DNA of 11,582 bases, taken from positions 1-11,582 of the forward strand of contig JALVDG010000182.1 of the NCBI GenBank assembly GCA_027009095.1, read 5' to 3'. Of this stretch, positions 1 to 6,899 are shown piece by piece (within the stretch, counting starts at the first letter, position 1; each line of letters starts with the position of its first letter). Origin of the DNA: Thiotrichaceae bacterium. Lineage in GTDB: Bacteria > Pseudomonadota > Gammaproteobacteria > Thiotrichales > Thiotrichaceae. The translations under genes and the position numbers were made by a program. The notes under the pieces were generated by a model that was not told where the DNA came from, did not search any database, and was given only the letters and a program-made list of their open reading frames with translations.

Positions 1-1
1 A

Positions 2-18
2 TGGTATAAAGCGCGCGC
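2..18 (+). promoter_or_regulatory. rpsB promoter: extended -10 box and GC-rich discriminator
   Basis: The sequence TGG-TATAAA (2-10) is an extended -10 element: TG at 2-3, one base, then TATAAA at 5-10. It is followed at once by GCGCGCGC (11-18), a GC-rich discriminator that stands out in AT-rich surroundings and is typical of promoters under stringent control. By established knowledge, gammaproteobacterial rpsB promoters carry a conserved extended -10 of the form TGTGGTATAAA, and the bases seen here agree with that as far as the window reaches. Any -35 box lies outside the window. A start near 17-18 would give a 5' leader of about 180 bases, comparable to the long E. coli rpsB leader. Confidence 0.72.
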
Positions 19-196
19 AATATTTTTTTGTATTCGTAAATAATTTGAGGGCGAGGTAATCATTGTAGATCCTATTCGCCTATTTCACACGTATATCGAC
101 ACATATAGCAGGGTGCTAGTTTACATTACGTTAGGGTAAGTGAATTGGTTGCTAGATGGGGTATGCGGAGGTTCTAACCCGTAAAAGGAAAGTATC
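19..196 (+). promoter_or_regulatory. rpsB 5' leader, probable S2 autoregulatory (t44/tff-like) region
   Basis: This is the untranslated leader between the promoter and rpsB. In E. coli the same position holds the leader through which S2 represses rpsB-tsf, and the t44/tff small RNA annotation. The order of parts here (extended -10, GC-rich discriminator, about 180 bases, then rpsB) matches, but I have not aligned it to the family. Visible structure is modest: a possible hairpin pairs 124-129 with 136-142 with one bulge, TATAT/ATATA pairs 92-96 with 103-107, and TGCTAG occurs at both 114-119 and 150-155. A strong Shine-Dalgarno-like GGAGG sits at 167-171 with no start codon at a usable distance. 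The ribosome site that fits the start is AAAGGAA at 184-190, 7 bases from the ATG at 197. Confidence 0.6.
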
Positions 197-1009
197 ATGG
201 TAAAAGTAACAATGCGTCAAATGTTAGAGGCTGGTGTTCATTTTGGGCATCAAACTCGCTATTGGAATCCAAAAATGGCAGAGTATATTTTTGGAGCACG
301 CAATAAAATTCACATTATCAATCTTGAGAAAACACTACCTATGTTTAACGATGCGTTAAACTTTGCTGGTAAAATCGCGGCAAAAGGTGGCAAGATAATG
401 TTTGTAGGTACTAAACGTGCCGCACAAAACACCACTAAAGAAGAAGCTATTCGTTGTAAGATGCCATATGTTAATTTTCGCTGGTTAGGTGGAATGTTAA
501 CTAATTATAAAACAGTTAAGCAATCAGTACGCCGTTTGCACGATTTAGAAAAAATGCAACACGATGGCTCTATGGATCGCTTAGGTAAAAAAGAAGCGCT
601 AATGTTGTCTCGTGAGCAAGAAAAGCTAGAGAAGACACTAGGTGGTATAAAAAACCTTAAGTCATTGCCAGATGCGCTCTTTATTCTTGATGTGGGGCAT
701 GAAGATATCGCAGTAAAAGAAGCTAAAAAATTAGGCATTCCAATTATTGGTGTTGTTGATACAAACAATTCTCAAGATGATATTGATTATGTTATCCCAG
801 GAAATGACGATGCTATTCGTGCGCTTCAGCTTTATACCACGGCAATGGCAGATGCAATTGCAGATGGTCACTTAAGTTCAGCAACTACCGCAGCAGATAT
901 GGAGGCCGCTGCCCAACAGCAAGTAGCTCCAGCAAAGGAGGAAGCAGCCGCAGAGGCTCCTAAGTCTGAAGAGCCCGCGGCAAAAGTTGAAGAAGCGACA
1001 GAGTCTTAA
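197..1009 (+). CDS. rpsB: 30S ribosomal protein S2
   Basis: This encodes S2, a small-subunit protein that binds 16S rRNA late in 30S assembly, is needed for S1 to bind, and in E. coli represses its own operon. Seen in the sequence: [15 protein letters not shown] at residues 13-27, RWLGGMLTN at 95-103, the PDALFILD strand at 158-165, and VIPGNDDA near 199-206, all characteristic of bacterial S2. The protein is 270 residues, longer than E. coli S2 (241). The extra length is a low-complexity C-terminal tail from about residue 226, rich in Ala, Glu and Pro, likely disordered and acidic. The ATG at 197 is supported by AAAGGAA 7 bases upstream. It heads the rpsB-tsf pair, and control by S2 through the long leader is inferred from position. 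The identification is secure. Confidence 0.98.
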   Translation: MVKVTMRQMLEAGVHFGHQTRYWNPKMAEYIFGARNKIHIINLEKTLPMFNDALNFAGKIAAKGGKIMFVGTKRAAQNTTKEEAIRCKMPYVNFRWLGGMLTNYKTVKQSVRRLHDLEKMQHDGSMDRLGKKEALMLSREQEKLEKTLGGIKNLKSLPDALFILDVGHEDIAVKEAKKLGIPIIGVVDTNNSQDDIDYVIPGNDDAIRALQLYTTAMADAIADGHLSSATTAADMEAAAQQQVAPAKEEAAAEAPKSEEPAAKVEEATES

Positions 1010-1015
1010 GTAATA

Positions 1016-1029
1016 AAACCAGATGGTTT
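1016..1029 (+). other. Small stem-loop just after rpsB
   Basis: AAACC (1016-1020) and GGTTT (1025-1029) form a 5-bp stem with the four-base loop AGAT. It starts 7 bases after the rpsB stop codon and has no following T run, so it is not an intrinsic terminator. It could protect the 3' end of a processed rpsB message, but this is inference from position alone. Confidence 0.35.
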
Positions 1030-1080
1030 GTTAGTATTAGCTCGTCAGATATTGCTTTAGGATCATAAATTATACCTTTA

Positions 1081-1154
1081 GTGAGGTTGGCGAGTTTTAA
1101 TTGCGATTTAAATTCTAAAAAACTCACGTTTGAAATGTTTTGTTTTCGTGAGTT
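1081..1154 (+). promoter_or_regulatory. Competing inverted repeats in the rpsB-tsf spacer
   Basis: The 260-base spacer between rpsB and tsf contains a perfect 8-bp inverted repeat, AACTCACG (1121-1128) and CGTGAGTT (1147-1154), around an 18-base T-rich loop. The left arm also matches a second partner: GAGTTTT (1092-1098) is complementary to AAAACTC (1119-1125), and GTGAG (1081-1085) to CTCAC (1123-1127). The pairings exclude each other, as in attenuator or RNA-switch layouts. No T run follows on the + strand, so simple termination is not supported. E. coli also has a long rpsB-tsf spacer, and an attenuator has been suggested there. The pairings are seen; the regulatory role is inferred. Confidence 0.45.
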
Positions 1155-1269
1155 AGTTGGTTGATTTATAACCGTGTGGTAGTGATTGCTTAATTGTCGT
1201 TAGCTAGTGCAAAGTGTTATCTAGATTAAATCAACTGTGTAATATATAAAGTTTTGGGAAATATTTAAT

Positions 1270-2157
1270 ATGGCTATTACAGCAGCAATGGTAAAAGAGT
1301 TACGTGAACGTACTGGTGCAGGAATGATGGACTGTAAAAAAGTACTTGTTGAAACTAATGGCGACTTAGAGGCTGCTATCGATGTGATGCGTAAGTCAGG
1401 TGCTGCAAAAGCAGATAAAAAATCAAGCCGTGTAGCAGCAGATGGTAAAGTTGTTATTTCAATCTCAGAGGATGGTAAAGAAGCTGCAATTGTTGAAGTT
1501 AACTGTGAGACAGATTTTGTAGCAAAAGATGAGAATTTTGTTACATTTGTCGATGCTGTAGCTGCTCGTGTTCTTGCTGATAAGCCAGCAGATATTGCTG
1601 CTTTATCTGCTTTGCCTCTTGATAGTGGCGAAAGTGTTGAGGAGGTTCGAGCTAGCTTAGTCGCTAAAATCGGGGAAAATATTCAAGTGCGTCGTTTTGA
1701 ATTGCTCTCATCTAGTGAAGGACAAATATTTGCCTATAATCATGGTGTTCGTATTGGTGTTGCAGTAGCAATGACGGGTGGTGATGAAACACTTGGGAAA
1801 GATATTGCGATGCATATAGCAGCAAGTCGTCCTCTTTGTGTTGCCGAGGAAAATGTTCCAGCGGATGAGCTAGCCAAAGAAAAAGAAATTCTTATTGCCC
1901 AAGCAGAAGGAAGCGGTAAGCCAGCTAATATTATTGAAAAGATGGTTGAAGGTCGTATTAAAAAATACCTTTCTGAAATTACGTTGCTCGGTCAGGATTT
2001 TGTTAAAAATTCAGATATCACAGTTGGCGAGCTACTTAAAAATGCAGGTGCAGAAGTTGCTAGTTTTGTACGTTATGAAGTAGGTGAAGGTATTGAGAAA
2101 AAGCAAGAAGACTTTGCCGCTGAAGTAATGGCACAAGTTGGTAGTTCAAACGAATAA
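1270..2157 (+). CDS. tsf: Translation elongation factor Ts
   Basis: EF-Ts is the guanine nucleotide exchange factor that releases GDP from EF-Tu so it can reload with GTP and aminoacyl-tRNA. The N-terminal UBA-like domain is clear ([21 protein letters not shown] at the start, [14 protein letters not shown] near residues 31-44). The core signature [14 protein letters not shown] lies at 77-90; TDFV (81-84) includes the Asp and Phe that push into EF-Tu near its magnesium site. The dimerization half follows, with [10 protein letters not shown] and a C-terminal helical module. Length is 295 residues against 283 in E. coli, complete. GGGAA at 1256-1260 sits 9 bases before the ATG, a modest ribosome site. 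It lies 260 bases after rpsB and ends 25 bases before a strong terminator, so it closes the rpsB-tsf unit. Confidence 0.98.
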   Translation: MAITAAMVKELRERTGAGMMDCKKVLVETNGDLEAAIDVMRKSGAAKADKKSSRVAADGKVVISISEDGKEAAIVEVNCETDFVAKDENFVTFVDAVAARVLADKPADIAALSALPLDSGESVEEVRASLVAKIGENIQVRRFELLSSSEGQIFAYNHGVRIGVAVAMTGGDETLGKDIAMHIAASRPLCVAEENVPADELAKEKEILIAQAEGSGKPANIIEKMVEGRIKKYLSEITLLGQDFVKNSDITVGELLKNAGAEVASFVRYEVGEGIEKKQEDFAAEVMAQVGSSNE

Positions 2158-2182
2158 AGCCTGTAAAAGCCTTTGTGAAAAT

Positions 2183-2214
2183 AAAAAAGGAGCGTAGAAA
2201 CGCTCCTTTTTTTT
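2183..2214 (+). terminator. Strong intrinsic terminator after tsf
   Basis: GGAGCG (2189-2194) pairs perfectly with CGCTCC (2201-2206) around the loop TAGAAA, and eight Ts follow (2207-2214). Six As before the stem (2183-2188) can pair with the Ts, extending the stem to 12 bp and making the element bidirectional in principle. It begins 25 bases after the tsf stop and separates rpsB-tsf transcription from pyrH. Confidence 0.93.
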
Positions 2215-2322
2215 GCCTATACTCGAGAACACGCATAAGACAATTTCAATAATCAGATACCTTGTTGTTCTACCTGTTTCTCTTGTTGTGTAGCCTCGCT
2301 ATGCACTTGAGATGATAGGAGT

Positions 2323-2397
2323 AGGAATGGGAAATTCCATGCTAGATAAAATTTTGTGCGTATTCCTTGGACATTTAGTCAGGAACTTGTTGTTCCT
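2323..2397 (+). promoter_or_regulatory. pyrH upstream region: -10-like box and GGAA/TTCC inverted repeats
   Basis: With a terminator upstream, pyrH needs its own promoter in the 2215-2435 interval. The best -10 candidate is TAAAAT (2347-2352), five of six consensus bases, 84 bases before the start codon; no convincing -35 is visible at the right distance. Five half-repeats lie around it: AGGAAT (2323-2328), ATTCC (2334-2338), ATTCCT (2362-2367), AGGAAC (2381-2386) and GTTCCT (2392-2397). The last two form a perfect 6-bp stem with loop TTGTT in the presumed leader. The first can pair with either the second or the third. Whether these are RNA structures or protein-binding half-sites cannot be told from one sequence. 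Confidence 0.38.
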
Positions 2398-2435
2398 AGT
2401 TCATTAGTATTAAATAATAAAGAGATTCTTATAAG

Positions 2436-3158
2436 ATGTCTAATTATCAAGCGGCACAACGTGTCTTGCTAAAATTAAGTGGTGAAGCCTTAATGGGTCG
2501 GTTCGATTTTGGAATTGACCCTGATATTTTAAAACAAACAGCAACCGATGTTGCAAAAGAGCAAAAAAAAGGTGTGGAATTAGCCTTAGTCATCGGTGGT
2601 GGTAATATCTTTAGGGGGGCAGGCTTAGCGCAAAGCGGCATAGATCGTGTTAATGCCGATCAAATGGGAATGCTTGCAACAGTCATGAATGCGTTGGCTA
2701 TGCAAGATGCTATCATTAAGCAAGGTGTAAAATGTCATGTCATGTCAGCTTTAGCAATCGACCAAGTCGGAGAACCATACTCTGCAATGCAGGCAAGGGA
2801 TTATTTGGCTAATGGGGATGTGGTAATTTTTGCGGCGGGCACAGGAAACCCTTATTTTACGACAGATACTGCTGCAAGTGTACGTGCTATAGAGATACAA
2901 GCAGATTTATTATTAAAAGCAACAAAGGTCGATGGTATTTACGACTCTGATCCAGAGAAAAATAAAGATGCCAAGCGTTATGATACGTTAAGCTATGATG
3001 AAGCGATTAGCTTAGAGCTTGGGGTGATGGACTTAACTGCAATGGTACTTTGTCGCGAAAATAAAATGTCATTAGGTGTTTTTAAATTGTTTGATAAAGG
3101 AGCTTTATCCGCCATTATTGCGGGAGAGTCTGTTGGGACAAGAGTCTTGCTTTCATAA
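2436..3158 (+). CDS. pyrH: UMP kinase (uridylate kinase)
   Basis: This enzyme phosphorylates UMP to UDP with ATP, an essential cytoplasmic step of pyrimidine nucleotide synthesis. It belongs to the amino-acid-kinase fold and acts as a hexamer, usually activated by GTP and inhibited by UTP. Seen in the sequence: LKLSGEAL near the start (KLSGE 13-17), the glycine loop GGGN at 54-57 followed by IFRG, NADQMGMLATVMNALA at 74-88, the UMP-binding stretch TGNPYFTTDTAA at 136-147, and KVDGIYDSDP at 164-173. Length is 240 residues, the usual size. The ATG at 2436 has only a weak AAGAG site 11 bases away (2420-2424). It stands alone between the tsf terminator and a 223-base gap before frr, so it likely has its own promoter. 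The identification is secure. Confidence 0.98.
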   Translation: MSNYQAAQRVLLKLSGEALMGRFDFGIDPDILKQTATDVAKEQKKGVELALVIGGGNIFRGAGLAQSGIDRVNADQMGMLATVMNALAMQDAIIKQGVKCHVMSALAIDQVGEPYSAMQARDYLANGDVVIFAAGTGNPYFTTDTAASVRAIEIQADLLLKATKVDGIYDSDPEKNKDAKRYDTLSYDEAISLELGVMDLTAMVLCRENKMSLGVFKLFDKGALSAIIAGESVGTRVLLS

Positions 3159-3263
3159 GAGACCAGTATTTGTGCAATATTAATCTAATAATTTAGCTCC
3201 TATTTTCTGATCTTCTTCATTTTTTATTTTGCTCATATAGCTTATTCTGCCCGTAGCAATACC

Positions 3264-3291
3264 TTGAATATCAAAAAATAGGGAATAAAAT
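3264..3291 (+). promoter_or_regulatory. Candidate frr promoter
   Basis: TTGAAT (3264-3269) and TAAAAT (3286-3291) are separated by 16 bases; they match the -35 consensus at four and the -10 consensus at five of six positions. A start near 3298 would give a leader of about 84 bases. The bases around the -10, ATAAAATTTTGT (3285-3296), recur exactly at 2346-2357 before pyrH. No intrinsic terminator is visible between pyrH and this site, so read-through from pyrH is also likely. Confidence 0.45.
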
Positions 3292-3354
3292 TTTGTTAGA
3301 TTGAATTTGATTTGGGTGCTTATGTTTCTAATTATAGAGCATATCTTGCACGCA

Positions 3355-3372
3355 CTCCTAAAATTTTAGAGG
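3355..3372 (+). promoter_or_regulatory. Palindrome overlapping the frr ribosome-binding site
   Basis: CTAAAATTTTAG (3358-3369) is a perfect 12-base palindrome. Its flanks extend pairing imperfectly, CTCC (3355-3358) against GAGG (3369-3372). GAGG is the Shine-Dalgarno sequence of frr, 9 bases before its ATG at 3382. As RNA a hairpin here would need to open the central bases as a loop, leaving a weak stem that partly hides the ribosome site; as DNA it could be an operator. Either role is inferred. Confidence 0.35.
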
Positions 3373-3381
3373 TAATAAGTT

Positions 3382-3939
3382 ATGATTAATGAAATTATTG
3401 AAGATGCTGAAGATAGAATGAAAAAATCTATCGAGTCTTTAGCGGTAGATTTAACAAAGATACGCACGGGGCGCGCCCATCCTAGTATATTAGATCATAT
3501 AACCGTTGACTATTATGGTGGTCAAGTACCCCTTAATCAAGTCAGCAATGTCTCTATTGAAGATGCGCGTACTTTGAGTATTTCAGTATGGGAGGCTCCT
3601 TTAGTGCCTGTTATTGAGAAGGCGATAATGACTTCTGATTTAGGTTTAAACCCAATGAGTGCTGGTACTGTTATTCGTGTGCCGATGCCGCCTTTAACCG
3701 AAGAGCGCCGCAAAGATTTAGTTAAGGTTGTTAAAAGTGAAGGTGAAAGTACTAAGGTTGCGATCCGCAATATTCGTCGTGATGCAAACTCAGATTTTAA
3801 ATCACTACAACGCGATAAAGATATCTCTGAAGATGATGAGCGTAGAGCTCAAGGTGAGATTCAGAAGATTACCGATAAATATGTAAAAGAAGTAGATGCA
3901 CAGGTTGAGAAAAAAGAAAAAGAATTAATGGAAGTTTAA
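3382..3939 (+). CDS. frr: Ribosome recycling factor
   Basis: RRF works with EF-G to split the post-termination complex into subunits. It has a three-helix bundle (domain I) and a small beta/alpha/beta domain II. Seen in the sequence: [13 protein letters not shown] at 26-38, [10 protein letters not shown] (domain II start) near 44-53, [28 protein letters not shown] spread over 86-113, and [11 protein letters not shown] at 126-136, whose arginines are the conserved ribosome-contact segment. The C-terminus is a long charged helix ending ELMEV. Length is 185 residues, exactly the E. coli size. The ATG at 3382 is supported by GAGG 9 bases upstream. It sits in the usual gammaproteobacterial position between pyrH and uppS. 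Nothing is missing. Confidence 0.98.
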   Translation: MINEIIEDAEDRMKKSIESLAVDLTKIRTGRAHPSILDHITVDYYGGQVPLNQVSNVSIEDARTLSISVWEAPLVPVIEKAIMTSDLGLNPMSAGTVIRVPMPPLTEERRKDLVKVVKSEGESTKVAIRNIRRDANSDFKSLQRDKDISEDDERRAQGEIQKITDKYVKEVDAQVEKKEKELMEV

Positions 3940-3994
3940 CCTTCTAATTGTGTGCATGGTATTGTTGAAACAAGACCTTAACATATTAATAAAT

Positions 3995-4047
3995 ATAAAA
4001 TAGTTTTCATAATGAGGCGACTAAATTAATATATTCTTAATTTAAGT
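3995..4047 (+). promoter_or_regulatory. uppS upstream region: -10-like box and AT-rich stem-loop
   Basis: ATAAAAT (3995-4001) resembles the boxes before pyrH and frr and lies 78 bases before the uppS ATG; no good -35 is spaced correctly, the nearest being TTGAAA (3965-3970) at 25 bases. Downstream, TAAATTAA (4022-4029) and TTAATTTA (4037-4044) form a perfect 8-bp inverted repeat with a 7-base loop, extended by AC/GT across one bulged A. The stem is almost all A-T, so it would be weak in RNA. Promoter and structure are tentative. Confidence 0.3.
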
Positions 4048-4067
4048 AGCCAAGGATAAAGTATTTA

Positions 4068-4079
4068 ATGGGGGCGTGA
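4068..4079 (+). CDS. Possible three-codon minicistron coupled to uppS
   Basis: ATG GGG GCG TGA is a complete frame of three codons. Its stop overlaps the likely uppS start in the arrangement TGATG (4077-4081), the classic layout for termination-reinitiation. AAGGA (4052-4056) is placed 11 bases before the minicistron ATG, whereas uppS itself has only a run of five Gs 4 bases before its ATG. The reading frame and overlap are seen; that it is translated is speculation, and it may simply be chance. Confidence 0.22.
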   Translation: MGA

Positions 4080-4825
4080 TGGCAAATAATAAGCCAAAAA
4101 ATAGGGTGGTACCTCAACACATTGCTATTGTAATGGATGGTAATGGACGTTGGGCGAAAGCAAAGTATCGACCTCGACTATTTGGGCATCATAGAGGGTT
4201 AGAAACAGTTCGTGAGGTAGTTAAAACCTGTAATGCCTTAGGTGTAAAATACCTCACCTTATTTGCTTTTAGCAGTGAAAATTGGCGTCGTCCCGAAGAT
4301 GAAGTAAAGGGCTTAATGAATTTATTTATGTCCGCTTTAAAAAAAGAAGCAAAATCTTTAGCTAAAAATGGGGTGCGTTTACAGTTAGTTGGTGATCTTA
4401 GTGCTTTCTCTGAAAAACTTCAGTCAAAAGTTGAAGAGGTTGAAAACTTGACAGCTGGTGGGAATGGACTACGTTTATTGATAGCAGCAAATTATGGTGG
4501 TCGTTGGGATATACTAGAAGCTGCAAAAAAATTAGCTGAGCAATATAAGAATGAAGGCGTTAAGATCGACGAGCGAGCATTTAGTCAATCTATTGCCACA
4601 CAAGGCATACCTGACCCTGATCTATTTATAAGAACAGGTGGTGAGCGTCGAATTAGTAATTTTTTGTTATGGCAGCTCGCCTATACTGAATTATATTTTA
4701 CCGATGTGTTATGGCCTGATTTTAATAAAAAAGAGTTAGTCCTAGCAATTAATGATTTTTCCCAACGTCAGCGTCGTTTTGGAAAAACGGGAGATCAAAT
4801 ACAGAAGGATAAAAAAGATGCTTAA
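4079..4825 (+). CDS. uppS: Undecaprenyl diphosphate synthase (cis-prenyltransferase)
   Basis: The enzyme adds eight isopentenyl units in cis to farnesyl diphosphate, giving the C55 lipid carrier precursor for peptidoglycan and O-antigen. It acts in the cytoplasm at the membrane. Seen in the sequence: IAIVMDGNGRWA with catalytic Asp20 of DGNGRW (20-25), GHHRGLETVREVV, FAFSSENWRRP (SSENW 65-69), and RTGGERRISNFLLWQ (185-199) followed by TELYFTDVLWPDF with the conserved Glu204. Length is 248 residues, the family norm. A GTG at 4076 is directly in frame, but the ATG at 4079 leaves more room for the G-rich ribosome site. Its last 8 bases overlap cdsA, so translation of the two is probably coupled. 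With dxr downstream, two isoprenoid steps are neighbours. Confidence 0.97.
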   Translation: MANNKPKNRVVPQHIAIVMDGNGRWAKAKYRPRLFGHHRGLETVREVVKTCNALGVKYLTLFAFSSENWRRPEDEVKGLMNLFMSALKKEAKSLAKNGVRLQLVGDLSAFSEKLQSKVEEVENLTAGGNGLRLLIAANYGGRWDILEAAKKLAEQYKNEGVKIDERAFSQSIATQGIPDPDLFIRTGGERRISNFLLWQLAYTELYFTDVLWPDFNKKELVLAINDFSQRQRRFGKTGDQIQKDKKDA

Positions 4826-5633
4826 ACAACGCCTCATGACAGGTATGCTATTAGCCCTAGGTGTTTTGCTTGGTGTTTTATTGTTGCCTAGCCCCTTATT
4901 CGCTGTCGTGTCGATGGTTGTTATTATCAGTATTGGCGGATGGGAATGGGCTAATCTTACCGGCTATAAGGCGGATAATTCCCGTAATATCCTTGTTATA
5001 TTATTATTAACTGTTGCAGTAGCAAGTTATATCTGGAAGAGCCTACATTGGTCGTTTATTACTATTGGTGTATTGTGGTGGACATACGCTTTAATGCTCC
5101 TGTTTAACTATACAAAAGAAAAAACAGGATTTGAGGGACGATCTTGGCTGTTACCTGCATCTTCTTTTTTGATATTAATTCCCGCTTGGCTTTCTCTTCT
5201 TGAGTTACATGCTAGGCTACCACTACTTGTTTTATATCTTATCTTTTTAGTCGCAATCGCAGACAGTAGTGCTTATTTTGCAGGTAAAGCAATAGGTGTT
5301 ACGAAGCTAGCGTCTGATTTAAGTCCGGGTAAAACAATCGAAGGTTTTAAAGGTGGTTTATTAGGTGCTAGTTTATGGTCTATTCTAGCTGTTTGGTATT
5401 TTGGCTTATCTTTCGGTAATAGTATTCTCTTTATTTTGCTCTCTTTATTAGCGGTTGCAATGTCTGTTGCTGGTGACTTGTATGAGAGTTTATTAAAACG
5501 ACAAGCAAACGAGAAAGATAGCGGTACTTTGCTTCCAGGTCATGGCGGTATCCTCGATAGAATCGATGGTTTATTAGCAGCATTGCCTGTGTTTACACTT
5601 GGTTTATCAATTATTGGTGGTGTTGGTGTTTAA
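4818..5633 (+). CDS. cdsA: Phosphatidate cytidylyltransferase (CDP-diglyceride synthase)
   Basis: This integral inner-membrane enzyme makes CDP-diacylglycerol from CTP and phosphatidic acid, the branch point of phospholipid synthesis. The family signature is complete near the C-terminus: S224, K227-R228, K233-D234, then PGHGG with H242, and D247-R-I-D250. ADSSAYFAGK (148-157) and SPGKTIEG (169-176) are also conserved family segments. About eight hydrophobic stretches are visible. Length from this start is 271 residues (E. coli 285). An in-frame ATG exists at 4752, but it lies deep inside uppS; ATG 4818 has AGAAGGA 8 bases upstream and begins MLKQRLMTGMLL, which matches how family members start. 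The overlap with uppS indicates one transcript and probable translational coupling. Confidence 0.97.
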   Translation: MLKQRLMTGMLLALGVLLGVLLLPSPLFAVVSMVVIISIGGWEWANLTGYKADNSRNILVILLLTVAVASYIWKSLHWSFITIGVLWWTYALMLLFNYTKEKTGFEGRSWLLPASSFLILIPAWLSLLELHARLPLLVLYLIFLVAIADSSAYFAGKAIGVTKLASDLSPGKTIEGFKGGLLGASLWSILAVWYFGLSFGNSILFILLSLLAVAMSVAGDLYESLLKRQANEKDSGTLLPGHGGILDRIDGLLAALPVFTLGLSIIGGVGV

Positions 5634-5660
5634 TAACTGCCGATCTAAGTAAAATTATAA

Positions 5661-6854
5661 ATGGACAATATTATCAATAGTAAAGGAATCACCATTCTGG
5701 GTTCAACAGGAACCATAGGCGTTAACACATTAGATGTAATGTCTCTTCATCCTGATGCTTATCATGTTGTTGCATTAACTGCTAACCTCAATGTTGACAA
5801 AATGCTAGCTCAGTGTCGTCGCTGGAAGCCACAATATGCGGTAATGGTTGATGAACAGGCAGCAGAGAAATTATCACTTGCTTTAAAAGATGATGATATA
5901 GAGGTCTTATCAGGTGTAGATTCGCTTGAATTTGTCTCCCAGTTAGAGCAGGTTGACTATGTTATGGCAGCGATTGTTGGTGCTGCTGGTCTACTTCCTA
6001 ACCTTGCTGCTGCTAAAGCAGGTAAGCGAGTATTGTTAGCGAATAAAGAATCCTTAGTCATGTCTGGCAAGCTTTTTATGGATGCTTTACATGAAAATAA
6101 TGCAACACTACTCCCTATTGATAGTGAACATAATGCAATTTTTCAGTGTTTACCCGTATCTGGACAACAAGGTGTTACTAAGATTTTGTTAACTGCATCG
6201 GGAGGACCATTTCGTACCAGAGATATAAATACTTTACACGATATAACACCTGAGCAAGCTGTCGCCCACCCTAATTGGGTGATGGGGCAGAAAATATCAG
6301 TGGACTCTGCAACGATGATGAACAAAGGGCTTGAAGTAATAGAAGCCTGTTGGTTATTTGATATTACACCCGATAAAATTCAGGTTGTTATACATCCTCA
6401 AAGTACGATTCATTCCATGGTGTCCTATAATGATGGTTCAGTACTGGCACAGCTCGGTAACCCTGACATGCGTACACCGATTGCTTATGGTTTGGCTTGG
6501 CCTGAACGTTTAAATTCTGGGGTAGAGCAATTAGACTTATTTGAAGTTGCAAGATTAGATTTTGAAAAGCCTGATTTTCAACGTTTTCCTTGTCTTCGTT
6601 TGGCTTATGAAGCGTATAAGTCAGGAGGCAACGCAACCATTGCATTAAATGCAGCAAATGAGATTGCAGTAGAGGCATTTTTGAGAAAAAAGCTTCGTTT
6701 TACAGATATACCCGTATTAATAGAAGCTGTTTTAGAACAGTCGATTACTGGTACTTCTGAGCAGATAGATGAAATTCTTATTCAGGATAGCGTCAGTCGT
6801 CAACAGGCAGAATTATGGCTAAATAAAAGGTCAGCTTCTCATGCTGGTGCATAA
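5661..6854 (+). CDS. dxr: 1-deoxy-D-xylulose 5-phosphate reductoisomerase
   Basis: Dxr converts deoxyxylulose 5-phosphate to 2-C-methyl-D-erythritol 4-phosphate with NADPH, the committed step of the MEP isoprenoid pathway, and is the target of fosmidomycin. Seen in the sequence: NADPH-binding GSTGTIG at 14-20, [10 protein letters not shown] at 127-136, metal ligands in DSEHN (D154, E156) and in NKGLE (E225), the HPNWVMG segment from His203, and [11 protein letters not shown] and [16 protein letters not shown]. Length is 397 residues, matching E. coli (398), with a few extra N-terminal residues. The start is fixed because a TAA lies directly before the ATG. No Shine-Dalgarno is visible in the A-rich 27-base gap after cdsA. 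The isoprenoid made here feeds UppS, encoded two genes upstream. Confidence 0.98.
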   Translation: MDNIINSKGITILGSTGTIGVNTLDVMSLHPDAYHVVALTANLNVDKMLAQCRRWKPQYAVMVDEQAAEKLSLALKDDDIEVLSGVDSLEFVSQLEQVDYVMAAIVGAAGLLPNLAAAKAGKRVLLANKESLVMSGKLFMDALHENNATLLPIDSEHNAIFQCLPVSGQQGVTKILLTASGGPFRTRDINTLHDITPEQAVAHPNWVMGQKISVDSATMMNKGLEVIEACWLFDITPDKIQVVIHPQSTIHSMVSYNDGSVLAQLGNPDMRTPIAYGLAWPERLNSGVEQLDLFEVARLDFEKPDFQRFPCLRLAYEAYKSGGNATIALNAANEIAVEAFLRKKLRFTDIPVLIEAVLEQSITGTSEQIDEILIQDSVSRQQAELWLNKRSASHAGA

Positions 6855-6899
6855 CAATAAAGCAAAATATTATGTTTAGTAGAACGGGTCGGGGTGATT

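Noticed and set aside
505..768. Minus-strand open frame of 87 codons inside rpsB.
   Set aside because: It lies entirely within a conserved ribosomal gene, has no recognisable protein family and is explained by codon bias on the opposite strand. The same holds for the other minus-strand open frames at 2447-2641, 3537-3770, 6143-6325, 6388-6678 and 10151-10384.
1117..1154. Minus-strand intrinsic terminator: the 8-bp stem read on the other strand is followed by six Ts.
   Set aside because: The loop is 18 bases long, and there is no minus-strand gene that it would end.
3159..3263. Possible terminator after pyrH in the T-rich stretch near 3212-3230.
   Set aside because: No GC-containing stem precedes the T-rich run; only 4-bp A-T pairings can be drawn.
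4752..4817. Upstream in-frame ATG giving a longer CdsA.
   Set aside because: It would add 22 residues encoded inside uppS, with no ribosome site; ATG 4818 has a well-placed AGAAGGA and the typical CdsA N-terminus.
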